From: Chryseobacterium piscicola
GTDB taxonomy: Bacteria > Bacteroidota > Bacteroidia > Flavobacteriales > Weeksellaceae
Direction of reading: 5' to 3'
Length of the DNA: 64,000 nt
Assembly (NCBI RefSeq): GCF_900156685.1
Contig: NZ_FTOJ01000001.1
Span: forward strand, 62,001 to 126,000
In this document: positions 1 through 9,516 of the stretch, piece by piece
Numbering within the stretch: the first letter of the stretch is position 1
How the letters are laid out: the number at the start of each line of letters is the position of its first letter
Program-made: the position numbers and the translations under genes
The notes under the pieces: model-generated
What the model was told of the DNA's origin: nothing
What the model saw: only the letters and a program-made list of their open reading frames with translations
The model's database searches: none

Positions 1-2
1 AA

Positions 3-875
3 TACAAGCTAAAGTCAAAAGCAAGTATGGTGTTTAGTCTGGAATACGCAAATCGATATCAATCACCGGATTTCTTAGACCTTTTCTATAACAGAAACTA
101 TAATCCAACTTTATCTTACAATCAGAATCTTTCTTTATTACCCGAAACTTTGATTAATACACATAGTTTAAAATTTAATTTTATCAGTTTCAATTTATCA
201 AAAGGACATCATTTTTTTTCAATATTGGCGTATGAAAAAGCAAATTCCAATTTATCAAAAGACGTAATCAATTTTGGACTGTTTTCTCAATCACTTAATG
301 TTCTTGGTAATTTAAACGATCGTTGGCTCTTAGTCATTTCTGACGACAGAAGAATAGGAACTTCTTTTTTACTTAAATCAAAATTAACAGCATTAACTAA
401 TCGCACAAAAAATTTTATCAATCAGCAATCCAATGAAACTGACTTGAAAAACATAGAAATAGGGCAAAAAATTTCATCCAAGTTTGAAAAATTCCCTGTA
501 CAATTTGATTTAGGATATACATTCACAAAATCTTTTTTTAAGCAGAGTTTGTTCAATACATCTTCTAATCAACAAAATATAAAAGTGTCTTTAGGATTAC
601 GTGCAAACATTCGAAAAGAATGGATAGGAAATGTATTGGGAGAATACTTTATTCAGAAAACACAACAAAATACATTAAAAAACTTTCTATTGGGCGGTCA
701 AATATCATACAGAAAAGATAAATCCGTTTTAGAATATAATATAGCAATGAATAATATTTTAAATCTAAATTCATTTAATTATATAAATAGTTCTGTTTCA
801 CTTTTAGGAATAGATGAAACTTCAATAGTAGCTTTACATGGTTATATTACGGGAGGATTAAAATATTATTTTTAA
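3..875 (+). CDS. Outer-membrane beta-barrel protein, C-terminal part
   Basis: The frame is open from the left edge, so the 5' end lies outside the window; the first in-frame ATG at 27 is probably internal. About 290 residues are visible. They show alternating hydrophobic/polar strands and many aromatic residues, and the protein ends in GYITGGLKYYF. A terminal aromatic residue after a beta-strand is the usual signal for barrel assembly in the outer membrane. This fits the barrel end of a TonB-dependent-receptor-like protein with a carboxypeptidase-regulatory-like start, a class very common in Bacteroidota, but no plug domain or TonB box is visible here. The substrate is unknown. Confidence is high that it is a partial barrel and low for any specific family. 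Confidence 0.7.
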   Translation, partial: YKLKSKASMVFSLEYANRYQSPDFLDLFYNRNYNPTLSYNQNLSLLPETLINTHSLKFNFISFNLSKGHHFFSILAYEKANSNLSKDVINFGLFSQSLNVLGNLNDRWLLVISDDRRIGTSFLLKSKLTALTNRTKNFINQQSNETDLKNIEIGQKISSKFEKFPVQFDLGYTFTKSFFKQSLFNTSSNQQNIKVSLGLRANIRKEWIGNVLGEYFIQKTQQNTLKNFLLGGQISYRKDKSVLEYNIAMNNILNLNSFNYINSSVSLLGIDETSIVALHGYITGGLKYYF

Positions 876-943
876 AAAATTATCAAAAATAAAACTACCC
901 CTTAAAATTTCAGGGCAAAAACACTTTTCATTCATTTTTTTTG

Positions 944-951
944 TAAATTTG
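944..951 (+). promoter_or_regulatory. -7 promoter box of glnN (TAAATTTG)
   Basis: TAAATTTG matches the Bacteroidota sigma-A -7 consensus TAnnTTTG and lies 21 bases before the ATG at 973. No good -33 TTTG is present at the usual distance. The box overlaps an in-frame TTG at 949, which argues against that codon as the translation start. Confidence 0.6.
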
Positions 952-972
952 CCCCATAAAATACAACACTCT

Positions 973-3168
973 ATGTCAACTTTAAGATTTAAAGCTTTAG
1001 AAACTTTACCATTCAAGGACTTTAGAAAAGATAATTCGGTAGAAATTCCTGCTAAATTATCAGAATTGTTTTGTGAAAATGTATTCTCTGAAAATACCAT
1101 GAGAGAATACCTCACAAAAGAAGCATTCCAATCTATTATGGATGCTATTAAAAAGGGAACTAAAATCCAGAGATTAATAGCTGATCAAGTTGCTGTAGCA
1201 ATGAAAGACTGGGCAATGAGCAAAGGTGTTACCCATTACACGCACTGGTTTCAGCCATTAACAGGATCTACTGCAGAAAAGCACGACTCATTCTTCACGC
1301 CAATTGAAGGCGGAAGAGCAATCGAGAGATTCAGTGGAAACTTATTGATCCAACAAGAGCCAGATGCATCTTCTTTCCCGAACGGTGGTATCAGAAACAC
1401 ATTTGAAGCAAGAGGCTACACGGCTTGGGATCCTACATCTCCGGCATTCATTATGGGAACTACTTTATGTATTCCGTCAATCTTTATTTCTTATACAGGA
1501 GAAACTTTAGACTACAAAGCGCCTTTACTTAGAGCTTTGCACGCTGTAGACGAAGCTGCAACTAATGTAATGCAGTATTTCGACAAAAATGTAACAAAAG
1601 TAACTCCTACTTTAGGTTGGGAGCAAGAATATTTTTTGGTTGATTCTGCATTGTATCAATCTCGTCCGGATTTGGTTTTGACAGGTAAAACATTATTAGG
1701 ACATTCTCCTGCAAAAGGACAGCAGTTAGACGACCATTATTTTGGTTCAATTCCCACGAGAGTCATGAATTTCATGAAAGAATTGGAAGTTGAATGTATG
1801 AAATTGGGTATCCCAGTAACAACAAGACACAACGAAGTAGCTCCAAACCAATTTGAGCTGGCTCCTATGTTTGAAGAAGTAAACGTTGCCGTAGACCACA
1901 ACTCTCTGTTGATGGACGTTATGGCAAGAATTGCTCACAGACACCATTTCCATATTTTGTTCCACGAAAAACCATTCGCAGGAGTAAACGGAAGCGGAAA
2001 ACATAATAACTGGTCTTTGGCAACTGACACAGGTGAAAACCTTTTAAGCCCAGGAAAAAATCCTAAGAAAAACTTACAGTTCTTAACGTTCTTCGTGAAT
2101 GCTATTAAAGCGGTTCACGAATATGCGGATCTTTTGAGAGCAAGTATCGCTTCTGCAAGCAACGACCACAGATTGGGCGCCAACGAAGCTCCACCAGCAA
2201 TTATTTCTGTATTTATCGGAAGTCAATTATTCAGAGTTTTGGAAGAGCTTGAAAAAGTAACTGAAGGAAAACTTTCTCCAGACGAAAAAACAGATTTAAA
2301 ACTTAATGTAGTAGGGAAAATTCCTGAAATTTTGTTGGATAACACCGACAGAAACAGAACTTCTCCATTTGCATTTACAGGAAATAAATTCGAAATCAGA
2401 GCGGTAGGCTCTTCTGCGAACTGCGCAGAATCTATGACGGTAATGAATACGATTGCCGCAAAACAATTAAGCGACTTCAAAAAAGAAGTAGATGCTTTAA
2501 TTGAAACAGGTCTTAAGAAAGACGAAGCCATCTTTAACGTATTGAGAGAATACATCAAGCAATGTAAAAACATTATGTTTGAAGGTGATGGATATTCTGA
2601 CGACTGGGCGTTAGAAGCTGAAAAAAGAGGTTTGAATAACTGGAAAACGACTCCTGAAGCATTGAAGCAGGAAATGAACCAGAAATTCCTTGATTTATAC
2701 GAAGAAATCGGAATCTTCAACCACAGAGAAGTGGAAGCGAGAAACGAAATCAAATTAGAAAAATATTCTACTGTAATTGATATTGAAGCAAGAGTATTGA
2801 GTGACATCGCAAGAAACCACATCATTCCTTCTGCTTTAAAATACCAAAACAGACTGATTGAAAACGTAAAAGGCCTTAAAGAAATCTTTGGAGAAGAAGA
2901 GTTCAAAAAATTAGCAAAAGAGCAAATGAGCTTAATTACTAATATTTCTGAAAACATCTCCACTATTAAACTGGGTGTAGAAACACTTATGAAAGCTAGA
3001 GAAGCGGCAAAAGCGATTTCTGAAAGCCAAGAACAAGCTGAAGATTACTGCAACAAAGTAAAACCTTTGTTTGATGTAATCAGGGATGCATCAGACGACC
3101 TTGAGATGATGGTTGATGATGAGCTTTGGCCAATGACCAAATACAGAGAAATGCTGTTTACAAAATAA
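973..3168 (+). CDS. glnN: Glutamine synthetase type III
   Basis: This cytoplasmic enzyme makes glutamine from glutamate, ammonia and ATP, the entry point of nitrogen assimilation. The 731-residue length is right for the GSIII family, which is much longer than GSI or GSII. Visible signatures are NEVAPNQFELAPMFEEVN, the nucleotide-binding FAGVNGSGKHNNWS near residue 335, and NRTSPFAFTGNKFE near residue 460. An in-frame TTG at 949 would add eight residues, but the -7 promoter box overlaps it, so the ATG at 973 is preferred. The gene stands alone between an unrelated barrel gene and the convergent sufS, and ends in a strong hairpin terminator. No GlnB or GlnR-type gene is adjacent. Confidence 0.96.
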   Translation: MSTLRFKALETLPFKDFRKDNSVEIPAKLSELFCENVFSENTMREYLTKEAFQSIMDAIKKGTKIQRLIADQVAVAMKDWAMSKGVTHYTHWFQPLTGSTAEKHDSFFTPIEGGRAIERFSGNLLIQQEPDASSFPNGGIRNTFEARGYTAWDPTSPAFIMGTTLCIPSIFISYTGETLDYKAPLLRALHAVDEAATNVMQYFDKNVTKVTPTLGWEQEYFLVDSALYQSRPDLVLTGKTLLGHSPAKGQQLDDHYFGSIPTRVMNFMKELEVECMKLGIPVTTRHNEVAPNQFELAPMFEEVNVAVDHNSLLMDVMARIAHRHHFHILFHEKPFAGVNGSGKHNNWSLATDTGENLLSPGKNPKKNLQFLTFFVNAIKAVHEYADLLRASIASASNDHRLGANEAPPAIISVFIGSQLFRVLEELEKVTEGKLSPDEKTDLKLNVVGKIPEILLDNTDRNRTSPFAFTGNKFEIRAVGSSANCAESMTVMNTIAAKQLSDFKKEVDALIETGLKKDEAIFNVLREYIKQCKNIMFEGDGYSDDWALEAEKRGLNNWKTTPEALKQEMNQKFLDLYEEIGIFNHREVEARNEIKLEKYSTVIDIEARVLSDIARNHIIPSALKYQNRLIENVKGLKEIFGEEEFKKLAKEQMSLITNISENISTIKLGVETLMKAREAAKAISESQEQAEDYCNKVKPLFDVIRDASDDLEMMVDDELWPMTKYREMLFTK

Positions 3169-3195
3169 CATTTGTAAAAAATTAACTATTATTAA

Positions 3196-3229
3196 AAATT
3201 CCCCACTTCAAGGTGGGGAATTTGTTTTA
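3196..3229 (+). terminator. Rho-independent terminator after glnN
   Basis: A perfect 11-bp stem (AAATTCCCCAC / GTGGGGAATTT, 3196-3206 and 3213-3223) encloses a six-base loop and is followed by a T-rich tract. It lies between convergent glnN and sufS and could serve both. Confidence 0.85.
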
Positions 3230-3249
3230 TATCATGTGAAAAAAGTGGA

Positions 3250-4470
3250 TTAAGAAAGCATTCTCTGCGCTTTTTTAACACCCTCCACCAATAAATCTAT
3301 TTCTTCAAAAGTATTGTACACAGCAAAACTTGCGCGAACCGTTCCAGCAATATTAAAAAAGTCCATAATCGGCTGCGTACAATGATGCCCCGTTCTTACA
3401 GCAATACCCATTTTATCGAGAATCATTCCTACATCAGAAGAAATACCAATTCCTTTAAGATTAAAAGAAACAACGCCGGTTCTATTCGCTTTTTCAGCAT
3501 ACACTTTTAAGCGTTCTATTTCCAAAAGTTTGCTTTGAGCATAAGCCAGCAAAGCATTTTCATGATTCTGCAGAGTTGAATGACCTATTTTACTAATAAA
3601 ATCAACTGCTGCGCCCAAAGCGATGTTTCCACCAACATTGGGCGTTCCTGCCTCATATTTAAATGGCAAACCTGCATAAGTAGTTTTATCAAACGAACAA
3701 ACTGCAATCATCTCGCCACCACCATGAAAAGGAGGGAGACTTTCCAAAACCTCTTGCTTTCCATACAAAATTCCTGTTCCCATAGGAGCGTACATTTTAT
3801 GACCTGAAAACACAAAAAAATCACAATCTAAAGCCTGAACGTCTATTTTAAAATGAGGTGCAGACTGAGCACCATCTATAACGATGTATGCATCAGAATT
3901 TGCTCTTGTTTTTGCAATAATTTCTTCAATCGGATTTACAACTCCCAAAGCATTAGAAACCTGATTTACAGAAACCACTTTTGTTTTCTCACTCAAAAAC
4001 TGATCTAAATAATCCAGTTGAAGAACTCCGTTTTCATCAATCGGGATGACGCGAAGTTTTGCACCCGTTCTTTCACAAAGCATTTGCCAAGGAACGATAT
4101 TCGAATGATGCTCAAGATACGAGATAATAATCTCATCGTCTTTCTTCAACTTTTGAGTTAAAATATATGAGACAAGATTTATACCTTCCGTGGTTCCTTT
4201 GGTAAAAATAACCTCAAAATCATGTTTTGCATTAATGAAATTTTGGATTTTCCTTCTTGAAAGCTCCATTTCTTCCGTCGCCAACTGGCTCAAAGTATGA
4301 ATTCCTCGATGCACATTGGCGTTGAGCTCTGTATAATATTGGTTCCAAACTTCTAAAACTGAATTTGGCTTCTGTGATGTTGCGGCATTATCTAAATAAA
4401 CCAAAGGCTTACCATTCACTTCCCGGTTTAATATAGAAAACTGACTTCTGATTTCCTGAATGTCAAACAT
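3250..4470 (-). CDS. sufS: Cysteine desulfurase, SufS type
   Basis: This PLP enzyme removes sulfur from cysteine and holds it as a persulfide for Fe-S cluster assembly. The 406-residue protein has the class V aminotransferase fold pattern. Key features are the PLP lysine K225 in FSGHKMYAPMG, the PLP-phosphate region DGAQSAPH near 199-206, and the active-site cysteine C364 in RTGHHCTQP. The RTGHHC context is typical of SufS rather than IscS. The gene stands alone here. Its usual partner, SufE, is encoded separately at about 38.2 kb, and no sufBCD genes are in the window. The ATG at 4470 gives a start close to the usual SufS N-terminus. Confidence 0.95.
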   Translation of the reverse strand: MFDIQEIRSQFSILNREVNGKPLVYLDNAATSQKPNSVLEVWNQYYTELNANVHRGIHTLSQLATEEMELSRRKIQNFINAKHDFEVIFTKGTTEGINLVSYILTQKLKKDDEIIISYLEHHSNIVPWQMLCERTGAKLRVIPIDENGVLQLDYLDQFLSEKTKVVSVNQVSNALGVVNPIEEIIAKTRANSDAYIVIDGAQSAPHFKIDVQALDCDFFVFSGHKMYAPMGTGILYGKQEVLESLPPFHGGGEMIAVCSFDKTTYAGLPFKYEAGTPNVGGNIALGAAVDFISKIGHSTLQNHENALLAYAQSKLLEIERLKVYAEKANRTGVVSFNLKGIGISSDVGMILDKMGIAVRTGHHCTQPIMDFFNIAGTVRASFAVYNTFEEIDLLVEGVKKAQRMLS

Positions 4471-4682
4471 TTATTAAAATTTTAATTAAAAATTCTTTAT
4501 TTAGAACGCCTCAAATTTACGGCTTTTTTATGAAAAGAAAGGTTTGTTTTTGATGGTTGACGGCTATATGCCGATAGATATACTCAATATTTTCTATTGC
4601 TGAAAAAAAAGATTAATTAATCATTTATGAATTTCTGATTGCCTTGAAATCTGACATAATTGAAATAACTTCCTTATTTATA

Positions 4683-4711
4683 TAAAAAAACCTGCCAAAA
4701 AATGACAGGTT
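4683..4711 (-). terminator. Terminator after rplY
   Basis: AACCTG (4689-4694) pairs with CAGGTT (4706-4711). On the minus strand the stem is followed by a seven-base T run, just downstream of the rplY stop. Confidence 0.75.
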
Positions 4712-4735
4712 AATTTATTTAGAGTAAGAAAATTC

Positions 4736-5374
4736 TTATTCTGCTGCTGCTTCTTCAGTTGCAGGAGCTTCTCCTTCAGTTGCAACTTCTTCTTCATCGT
4801 CATCATCCACCATAGCACCACCTTTAGCCGCATTTCTAGACATTTTAACAGCTACTACAACTGCATTGTCTGGATGTACGAAAGTGTAACCTTCAGCTTT
4901 GATTGCTCCTACATAAAGTTTATTACCAATTTTAAGCGAAGTAATATCTACCACGATCTCATCTGGCAAGTTTGCAGGAAGAGCTTTAACTTTCAACTTT
5001 CTGAAAGTTTGACGCAATACACCACCAGCTACAACACCTTTAGAACGACCCGTAATTCTTACTGGAACTTCCATTACTACTGGCTTATCATCAGATAATC
5101 TATAGAAATCTGCGTGAATAATTTTGTCTGTAATTGGGTGGAACTGAATATCTTGAAGAACAGCAGGAATTACCTGTCCGTCAACTTCAATAGATACCGT
5201 GTGTGCTTCGGGAGTATACACTAAACCTTTGAATGCTTTCTCTAATGCAGAGAAGTTCAATGGCTCGCCACCTCCGTAAACAACACAAGGAACTAATTCA
5301 GCATCACGTAAAGCTTTTGTCGACTTTTTGCCCACGCTTTCTCTTTTTGTACCTTGAATTGTAATTGATTTCAT
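4736..5374 (-). CDS. rplY: 50S ribosomal protein L25/Ctc
   Basis: This protein binds 5S rRNA in the large ribosomal subunit. The 212 residues show the long TL5/Ctc form. An N-terminal L25 barrel begins with [21 protein letters not shown] second beta domain starts at about residue 98, and the tail is very acidic ([14 protein letters not shown]...). The extra C-terminal domain separates it from the short enterobacterial L25. It lies 55 bases downstream of prs on the same strand, a pairing seen in many bacteria, so the two are probably co-transcribed. A terminator follows directly. Confidence 0.95.
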   Translation of the reverse strand: MKSITIQGTKRESVGKKSTKALRDAELVPCVVYGGGEPLNFSALEKAFKGLVYTPEAHTVSIEVDGQVIPAVLQDIQFHPITDKIIHADFYRLSDDKPVVMEVPVRITGRSKGVVAGGVLRQTFRKLKVKALPANLPDEIVVDITSLKIGNKLYVGAIKAEGYTFVHPDNAVVVAVKMSRNAAKGGAMVDDDDEEEVATEGEAPATEEAAAE

Positions 5375-5429
5375 TTATAAAAATTTAAAAAAATTGTTTC
5401 TATTTAATTTGCAAATATTTAATTATCAA

Positions 5430-6368
5430 TTAGATAACAAATTTACTACTAATTGATTGATGCTCGTGCACCATCTTCATAACATCAGCAAATAATGGGG
5501 CGCAAGATAGCACTTTTATTTTAGTTGACAAATTTGTTTTCACAGGAATTGAGTCAGTTACAATAACTTCCAACAATTGTGAGTTTTCAATATTGTCGTA
5601 AGCCTTACCAGAAAGCACACCGTGAGTAGCCATCGCCCTTACAGATAATGCTCCTTTTTCCATTAAAATATCTGCCGCTTTACAAAGCGTACCTGCTGTA
5701 TCAATCATATCATCGATAAGGATAACATTTTTACCTTCCACATCCCCGATTAGGAACATTTCTTCTACAACATTAGCTTTTTTACGCTCTTTATAAGCGA
5801 TTACGACGTCGGCACCCAAGTGACCTGCATAGTTTTTCGCTCTTTTTGCACCTCCCATATCTGGAGAAGCAATAGTAAGATTATCAAGATTTAGATTTCT
5901 AATGTAGTCTACAAAAATTGTAGAAGCATACAAATGATCTACAGGAATTTCAAAGAACCCCTGGATTTGGTCTGCGTGCAGATCCATTGTCATGATTCTT
6001 GTAGCTCCGGCAGCTGTTAAAAGATTGGCCACCAATTTTGCTCCTATAGGCGCTCTTGGCTTGTCTTTTCTGTCTTGTCTTGCCAAACCAAAGTAAGGAA
6101 GAACAACTGTAATGCTTTTAGCAGAAGCTCTTTTAGCAGCATCAATCATAAGAAGCAATTCTAAAAGATTGTCTGCTGGCGGAAACGTAGAGGCAATTAG
6201 AAAAACCCTTCCCCCTCTTACAGATTCGTCTAAAACAGGCTCAAACTCTCCGTCGCTGAACTCCTGAATGATAATTTTTCCTAATTCTTTCCCGTAATAC
6301 TGGGCAATTTTTTCTGCCAGTTCTTTACTGGTTCTTGTAGAAAATAAGTAACTTAACTGATCGGCCAT
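5430..6368 (-). CDS. prs: Ribose-phosphate pyrophosphokinase
   Basis: The enzyme transfers pyrophosphate from ATP to ribose-5-phosphate to make PRPP for nucleotide, histidine and tryptophan synthesis. The 312-residue protein carries the class I motifs: the flexible loop RQDRKDKPRAPI, the metal-binding DLHADQIQGFF, and the PRPP-binding loop VILIDDMIDTAGTL. A longer reading starting at a TTG (6392) is possible. That codon sits inside a TAAATTTG promoter box, so the ATG at 6368 (MADQLSYLF) is the better start. It is the first gene of a probable prs-rplY operon. Confidence 0.96.
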   Translation of the reverse strand: MADQLSYLFSTRTSKELAEKIAQYYGKELGKIIIQEFSDGEFEPVLDESVRGGRVFLIASTFPPADNLLELLLMIDAAKRASAKSITVVLPYFGLARQDRKDKPRAPIGAKLVANLLTAAGATRIMTMDLHADQIQGFFEIPVDHLYASTIFVDYIRNLNLDNLTIASPDMGGAKRAKNYAGHLGADVVIAYKERKKANVVEEMFLIGDVEGKNVILIDDMIDTAGTLCKAADILMEKGALSVRAMATHGVLSGKAYDNIENSQLLEVIVTDSIPVKTNLSTKIKVLSCAPLFADVMKMVHEHQSISSKFVI

Positions 6369-6389
6369 TTTTACATTTTTATAGATTTG

Positions 6390-6397
6390 CAAATTTA
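6390..6397 (-). promoter_or_regulatory. -7 promoter box of prs (TAAATTTG)
   Basis: The minus strand reads TAAATTTG, matching TAnnTTTG, 21 bases before the prs ATG. It follows immediately after the T run of the upstream gene's terminator. Confidence 0.6.
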
Positions 6398-6401
6398 AAA
6401 A

Positions 6402-6430
6402 AAAACCACAAGAATCAGTCTTGTGGTTTT
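6402..6430 (-). terminator. Terminator of the SGNH lipoprotein gene
   Basis: A perfect 12-bp stem (AAAACCACAAGA, 6402-6413, with 6419-6430) has a five-base loop. The minus-strand T run after it leads straight into the prs promoter box. Confidence 0.85.
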
Positions 6431-6452
6431 CATTTTTTATTTTCTTCCCTTT

Positions 6453-7985
6453 TTATGGGAATTTTACTCCAGAATATTTGTTTGGATCTACTTGTGGTAA
6501 AGTAGATTTATACTTTGTGTTGATAGATTTTATAAACTCATTGGCAATTAAGGCATACCCTCTTCCTGTAAGATGTACACCGTCTAAAGAGAATGTACCT
6601 CCTGTAATGAATTTAGCCGTGTACTTTACTCCATCGAAAGAAATACCTGAGGCTCCGTTGAGTTCAACCATTTTTTTATTAGAATCTACAAAAGCAAGTC
6701 CGTAATTATCAGCCAAGGTTTTTATTGAGGTATTGTAAGCGTCCGTAGCCGTTTTTACAGCAGCTGCCTCCAATTTTGACAACACATGTTGATTCTGTAA
6801 AGGATAAGAGATACCATAAATATTTACAGGAGCTGGTGCACCCGCAAAAGTAGTTCCAATAACCGATCTTGATGATAAAAGAATATAATCTTCAGCCGTC
6901 GTCTGCCTTGCTTGTCCGAAGATTTGGCCAAACGCTGTTGCTGTTGGCAATCCCAGTGAAGGCGTAAGTGCCGCGGTAAGCTGAGCAGAAAGATCTGTAA
7001 GTGCAACATCTTTAATTAAAACAGGATTAGAAGATGTAGATGAAAGAAGATTGATTCTGTCGCCCGCACCGAAAGCAGTTAAGGCTTGCTTTAGTGGCCC
7101 GTACAAACTTGTATTTAAAGTATTAAGATTTGCTCCTAAAGTTGCTGGAGTAAGGGGATTATAAGGAACTGTAGTAAACATTGGTATAGACGTCACGTAA
7201 GGAATATTTGCCACCACTCCTTTTGTAGCACCTTTTGCTTTTAATTTTTCTAAAACCGCTTGAATAGACCCCATTACAACTGTTGGACTAGAAATATCAT
7301 TTGCTCCGTAAGTAGCAGGATTTGTATTGGTTGCTTGATTAACACCTAAACCTCCGCTTGTTGCATAGCTTAAAACATCATTGTTTCCTATCCATAAAGA
7401 GAAGAATGTAGGATTTCTATTGGCAGCATCATCCGCAATGGTAGAGGTAGCACTCGATGAAAACCTTACATAATAAGGATTTGCTGTTCCCGTTAAAATT
7501 CCAGCCGCATTTCCGTATCCCGGAGCAACAAGGTGATAAGATTTTGCCCCCGGAACTCCAAAATTATTCAAAGATCCCGTCACTTTCGTTGTAACGTTTG
7601 TAGTTGGTGAACCCGCAACATTTTCTATTACAGGAGATCCGTCTACAAAAGATTTAATATACAGTTTAGTTCCCTGAATAGGCATTGTTCCTAAAAGAAG
7701 TCCACCGTTATTATCAGCCATAAGCGGCTGAACAAAAGCGCCACCTCCTGCAAGTCTCATTTGTTCGGCAATCATATTAGGATAAGACTCATTCTGTCCG
7801 TCAATGTACAAAGCGTTATCTCTGAATCCTGAGGTAAGCGAGTTACCTATAGACACATAAGTGGTAAAATTAGCTTCACCGCTCGTTACGACAATGTCCT
7901 TTACGTCTGTATCAAAATCTGTTTCGCAACTTGTTGTAAAAAACAATGCTGAAACAGCAATAGTAGATATTATTATTTTTTTCAT
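6453..7985 (-). CDS. SGNH/GDSL-family lipoprotein hydrolase
   Basis: This is a predicted esterase/lipase-type hydrolase anchored by a lipid. The signal peptide ends in the lipobox TTSC with C20 as the modified residue. The catalytic blocks are visible: block I as GNSLTSG with nucleophile S49 (Asn in place of the usual Asp), block III as IGNND at 199-203, and block V as DGVHLTGRGY near the C-terminus, giving the Asp/His pair. The 510-residue length is large for the family because of a long middle region. It lies 12 bases after the FadL-type porin gene and is surely co-transcribed with it, which suggests work on a hydrophobic substrate that the porin imports. The substrate itself cannot be deduced. 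Confidence 0.85.
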   Translation of the reverse strand: MKKIIISTIAVSALFFTTSCETDFDTDVKDIVVTSGEANFTTYVSIGNSLTSGFRDNALYIDGQNESYPNMIAEQMRLAGGGAFVQPLMADNNGGLLLGTMPIQGTKLYIKSFVDGSPVIENVAGSPTTNVTTKVTGSLNNFGVPGAKSYHLVAPGYGNAAGILTGTANPYYVRFSSSATSTIADDAANRNPTFFSLWIGNNDVLSYATSGGLGVNQATNTNPATYGANDISSPTVVMGSIQAVLEKLKAKGATKGVVANIPYVTSIPMFTTVPYNPLTPATLGANLNTLNTSLYGPLKQALTAFGAGDRINLLSSTSSNPVLIKDVALTDLSAQLTAALTPSLGLPTATAFGQIFGQARQTTAEDYILLSSRSVIGTTFAGAPAPVNIYGISYPLQNQHVLSKLEAAAVKTATDAYNTSIKTLADNYGLAFVDSNKKMVELNGASGISFDGVKYTAKFITGGTFSLDGVHLTGRGYALIANEFIKSINTKYKSTLPQVDPNKYSGVKFP

Positions 7986-7997
7986 GTGATAGTCAAA

Positions 7998-9233
7998 TTA
8001 AAAAGCATTATATGATACACCCAAACCTAAATAGAATGCTTGGGCTTTAGCTTGTCCGTAGAAACCTAAATTTTTATTGTTTACGTTTCTGCTTTGCGGG
8101 AATGTATAGCCACCCGCTACATCTACTCCAAATTTATTTAGTTTAAACCCTAAACCTCCTGTTAAAACAAACGTATTGAATGAAGGTGTTTCTGGGATAA
8201 AATTTTCGTCAGTATAAGGAGACTCATCATAATACGCTCCTAATCTTCCAAAAATCTTATCCGTAAGAGCATATTGAGTTCCTAATCTGAAGGTTTTTGC
8301 ATTTCTAAAGTTTTTTGGAGACACCGAAATAGTAGGATCTGTTTGGTTTCCTGCAGGAGCTTTAGCAAAATCAAGTGTTAATTTAGAATACCTCTCCCAT
8401 CCATGATAATTGAAATCAGCAGAAAGAAGCCATTTTGGTGTCACTTTATAAGTCATACCGATAGTATATTCTTCAACAAGGGGAAGTGTAGCATTAAATT
8501 TATCAACACCATCAGCTCCTAGCCCCAAGAGACCGTAAGCAGACTGAGATGGGAATTTAAAAGTAGCAGTAGCATCCTCTGCTTTCATGTCAACTGGTGA
8601 ACGATAAGCTACACTGGCTTCAAATTTATCATCTGGCTTGAAGTAAAAACCAAAACCATAACCTTGGCCACTTGCGTCTTCACTATTAAGATTTACTGTA
8701 CCACCGAATTGCGTAACTGCTTTATCCCAGTTTACCTTTCCTGCAGCATAAATATAACTTGCACCAAACGCCAACCAAGGAGCCATCTTTACTGAAACCA
8801 TCGGTTGAAAATAGAAACTTTTCAATTCCAATTTTTGAACCAACTCTCTACCTTCCCAATCGTAAGGATATTGAATGGTGCTGCCAAACGGTGTAGAAAA
8901 ACTGAAACCTACAGATAGATTTTCTATGGGTCTATATGCAATAGCTGCATAAATAGGCGTTCCTACAGGGTTATCCGTCTCGGTGCTTTGCAATGTATTT
9001 AAATTTTGAAAAGTCACCTTATTGCTCGCTCCGAAACCTCCTGCCACAATACTCAACCTTGAAGGAATGAAAGACATTCCCGCGGGGTTAAAAAATGCAA
9101 CACTCGCATCCTCTGTGTGAGCACTGGTATGTGCCATTGCTAATTGTTTTACCCCTTGCAAAGAAACCCTGAAGCCTCCTGCATAAGATAAAACCCCAGC
9201 TAATAAAGCAGTTGATACTAATATTTTTTTCAT
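7998..9233 (-). CDS. OmpP1/FadL-family outer-membrane transporter
   Basis: This is a predicted 14-strand outer-membrane barrel for hydrophobic compounds such as long-chain fatty acids. The 411 residues start with a signal peptide (KKILVSTALLAGVLSYAGG). The family N-terminal plug follows as GGFRVSLQGVKQLAMAHT and EDASVAFFNPAGMSFI, where the NPAGM motif is characteristic. The protein ends in an aromatic residue (YLGLGVSYNAF). It is the first gene of a two-gene unit with the SGNH lipoprotein. The ligand is unknown. Confidence 0.88.
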   Translation of the reverse strand: MKKILVSTALLAGVLSYAGGFRVSLQGVKQLAMAHTSAHTEDASVAFFNPAGMSFIPSRLSIVAGGFGASNKVTFQNLNTLQSTETDNPVGTPIYAAIAYRPIENLSVGFSFSTPFGSTIQYPYDWEGRELVQKLELKSFYFQPMVSVKMAPWLAFGASYIYAAGKVNWDKAVTQFGGTVNLNSEDASGQGYGFGFYFKPDDKFEASVAYRSPVDMKAEDATATFKFPSQSAYGLLGLGADGVDKFNATLPLVEEYTIGMTYKVTPKWLLSADFNYHGWERYSKLTLDFAKAPAGNQTDPTISVSPKNFRNAKTFRLGTQYALTDKIFGRLGAYYDESPYTDENFIPETPSFNTFVLTGGLGFKLNKFGVDVAGGYTFPQSRNVNNKNLGFYGQAKAQAFYLGLGVSYNAF

Positions 9234-9256
9234 AGGGTATTATTATATAATTAATT

Positions 9257-9264
9257 CAAATATA
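9257..9264 (-). promoter_or_regulatory. -7 box upstream of the FadL gene (TATATTTG)
   Basis: The minus strand reads TATATTTG, matching TAnnTTTG, 23 bases before the ATG at 9233. The rest of the 283-base divergent gap up to 9516 is AT-rich with no gene visible. Confidence 0.5.
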
Positions 9265-9485
9265 AAATTATTTTACCAAGGTATGTTAATAAAACCATAA
9301 TTTTTAAACAATACAACAAAAGAAAACTATGTTTAAAATAATACTTCCGCAAATAAATAAGCTAAACCACTGTTATCAAGATATTTAAAATTCACAAATA
9401 AAAACAATACTTCCTGCGTTTAAACTTAAACAATTAACTGAAATAATAATTCTTATTTTTGGAATTATGTAAAAATAAAAATCGA

Positions 9486-9493
9486 TAAATTTG
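9486..9493 (+). promoter_or_regulatory. -7 box of ricT (TAAATTTG)
   Basis: TAAATTTG lies 23 bases before the ATG at 9517. A TTTG occurs at 9458-9461, but the 24-base spacing is longer than the usual 19. Confidence 0.55.
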
Positions 9494-9516
9494 CAAATTA
9501 AATTAATATATAATAT

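Noticed and set aside
949..972. Eight-codon N-terminal extension of glnN from a TTG
   Set aside because: The -7 promoter box overlaps it and the family start fits the ATG at 973.
2223..2963. 246-codon frame on the minus strand inside glnN
   Set aside because: It is antisense to a strongly conserved gene with clear motifs, and its product is a low-complexity Ser/Phe/Leu-rich shadow.
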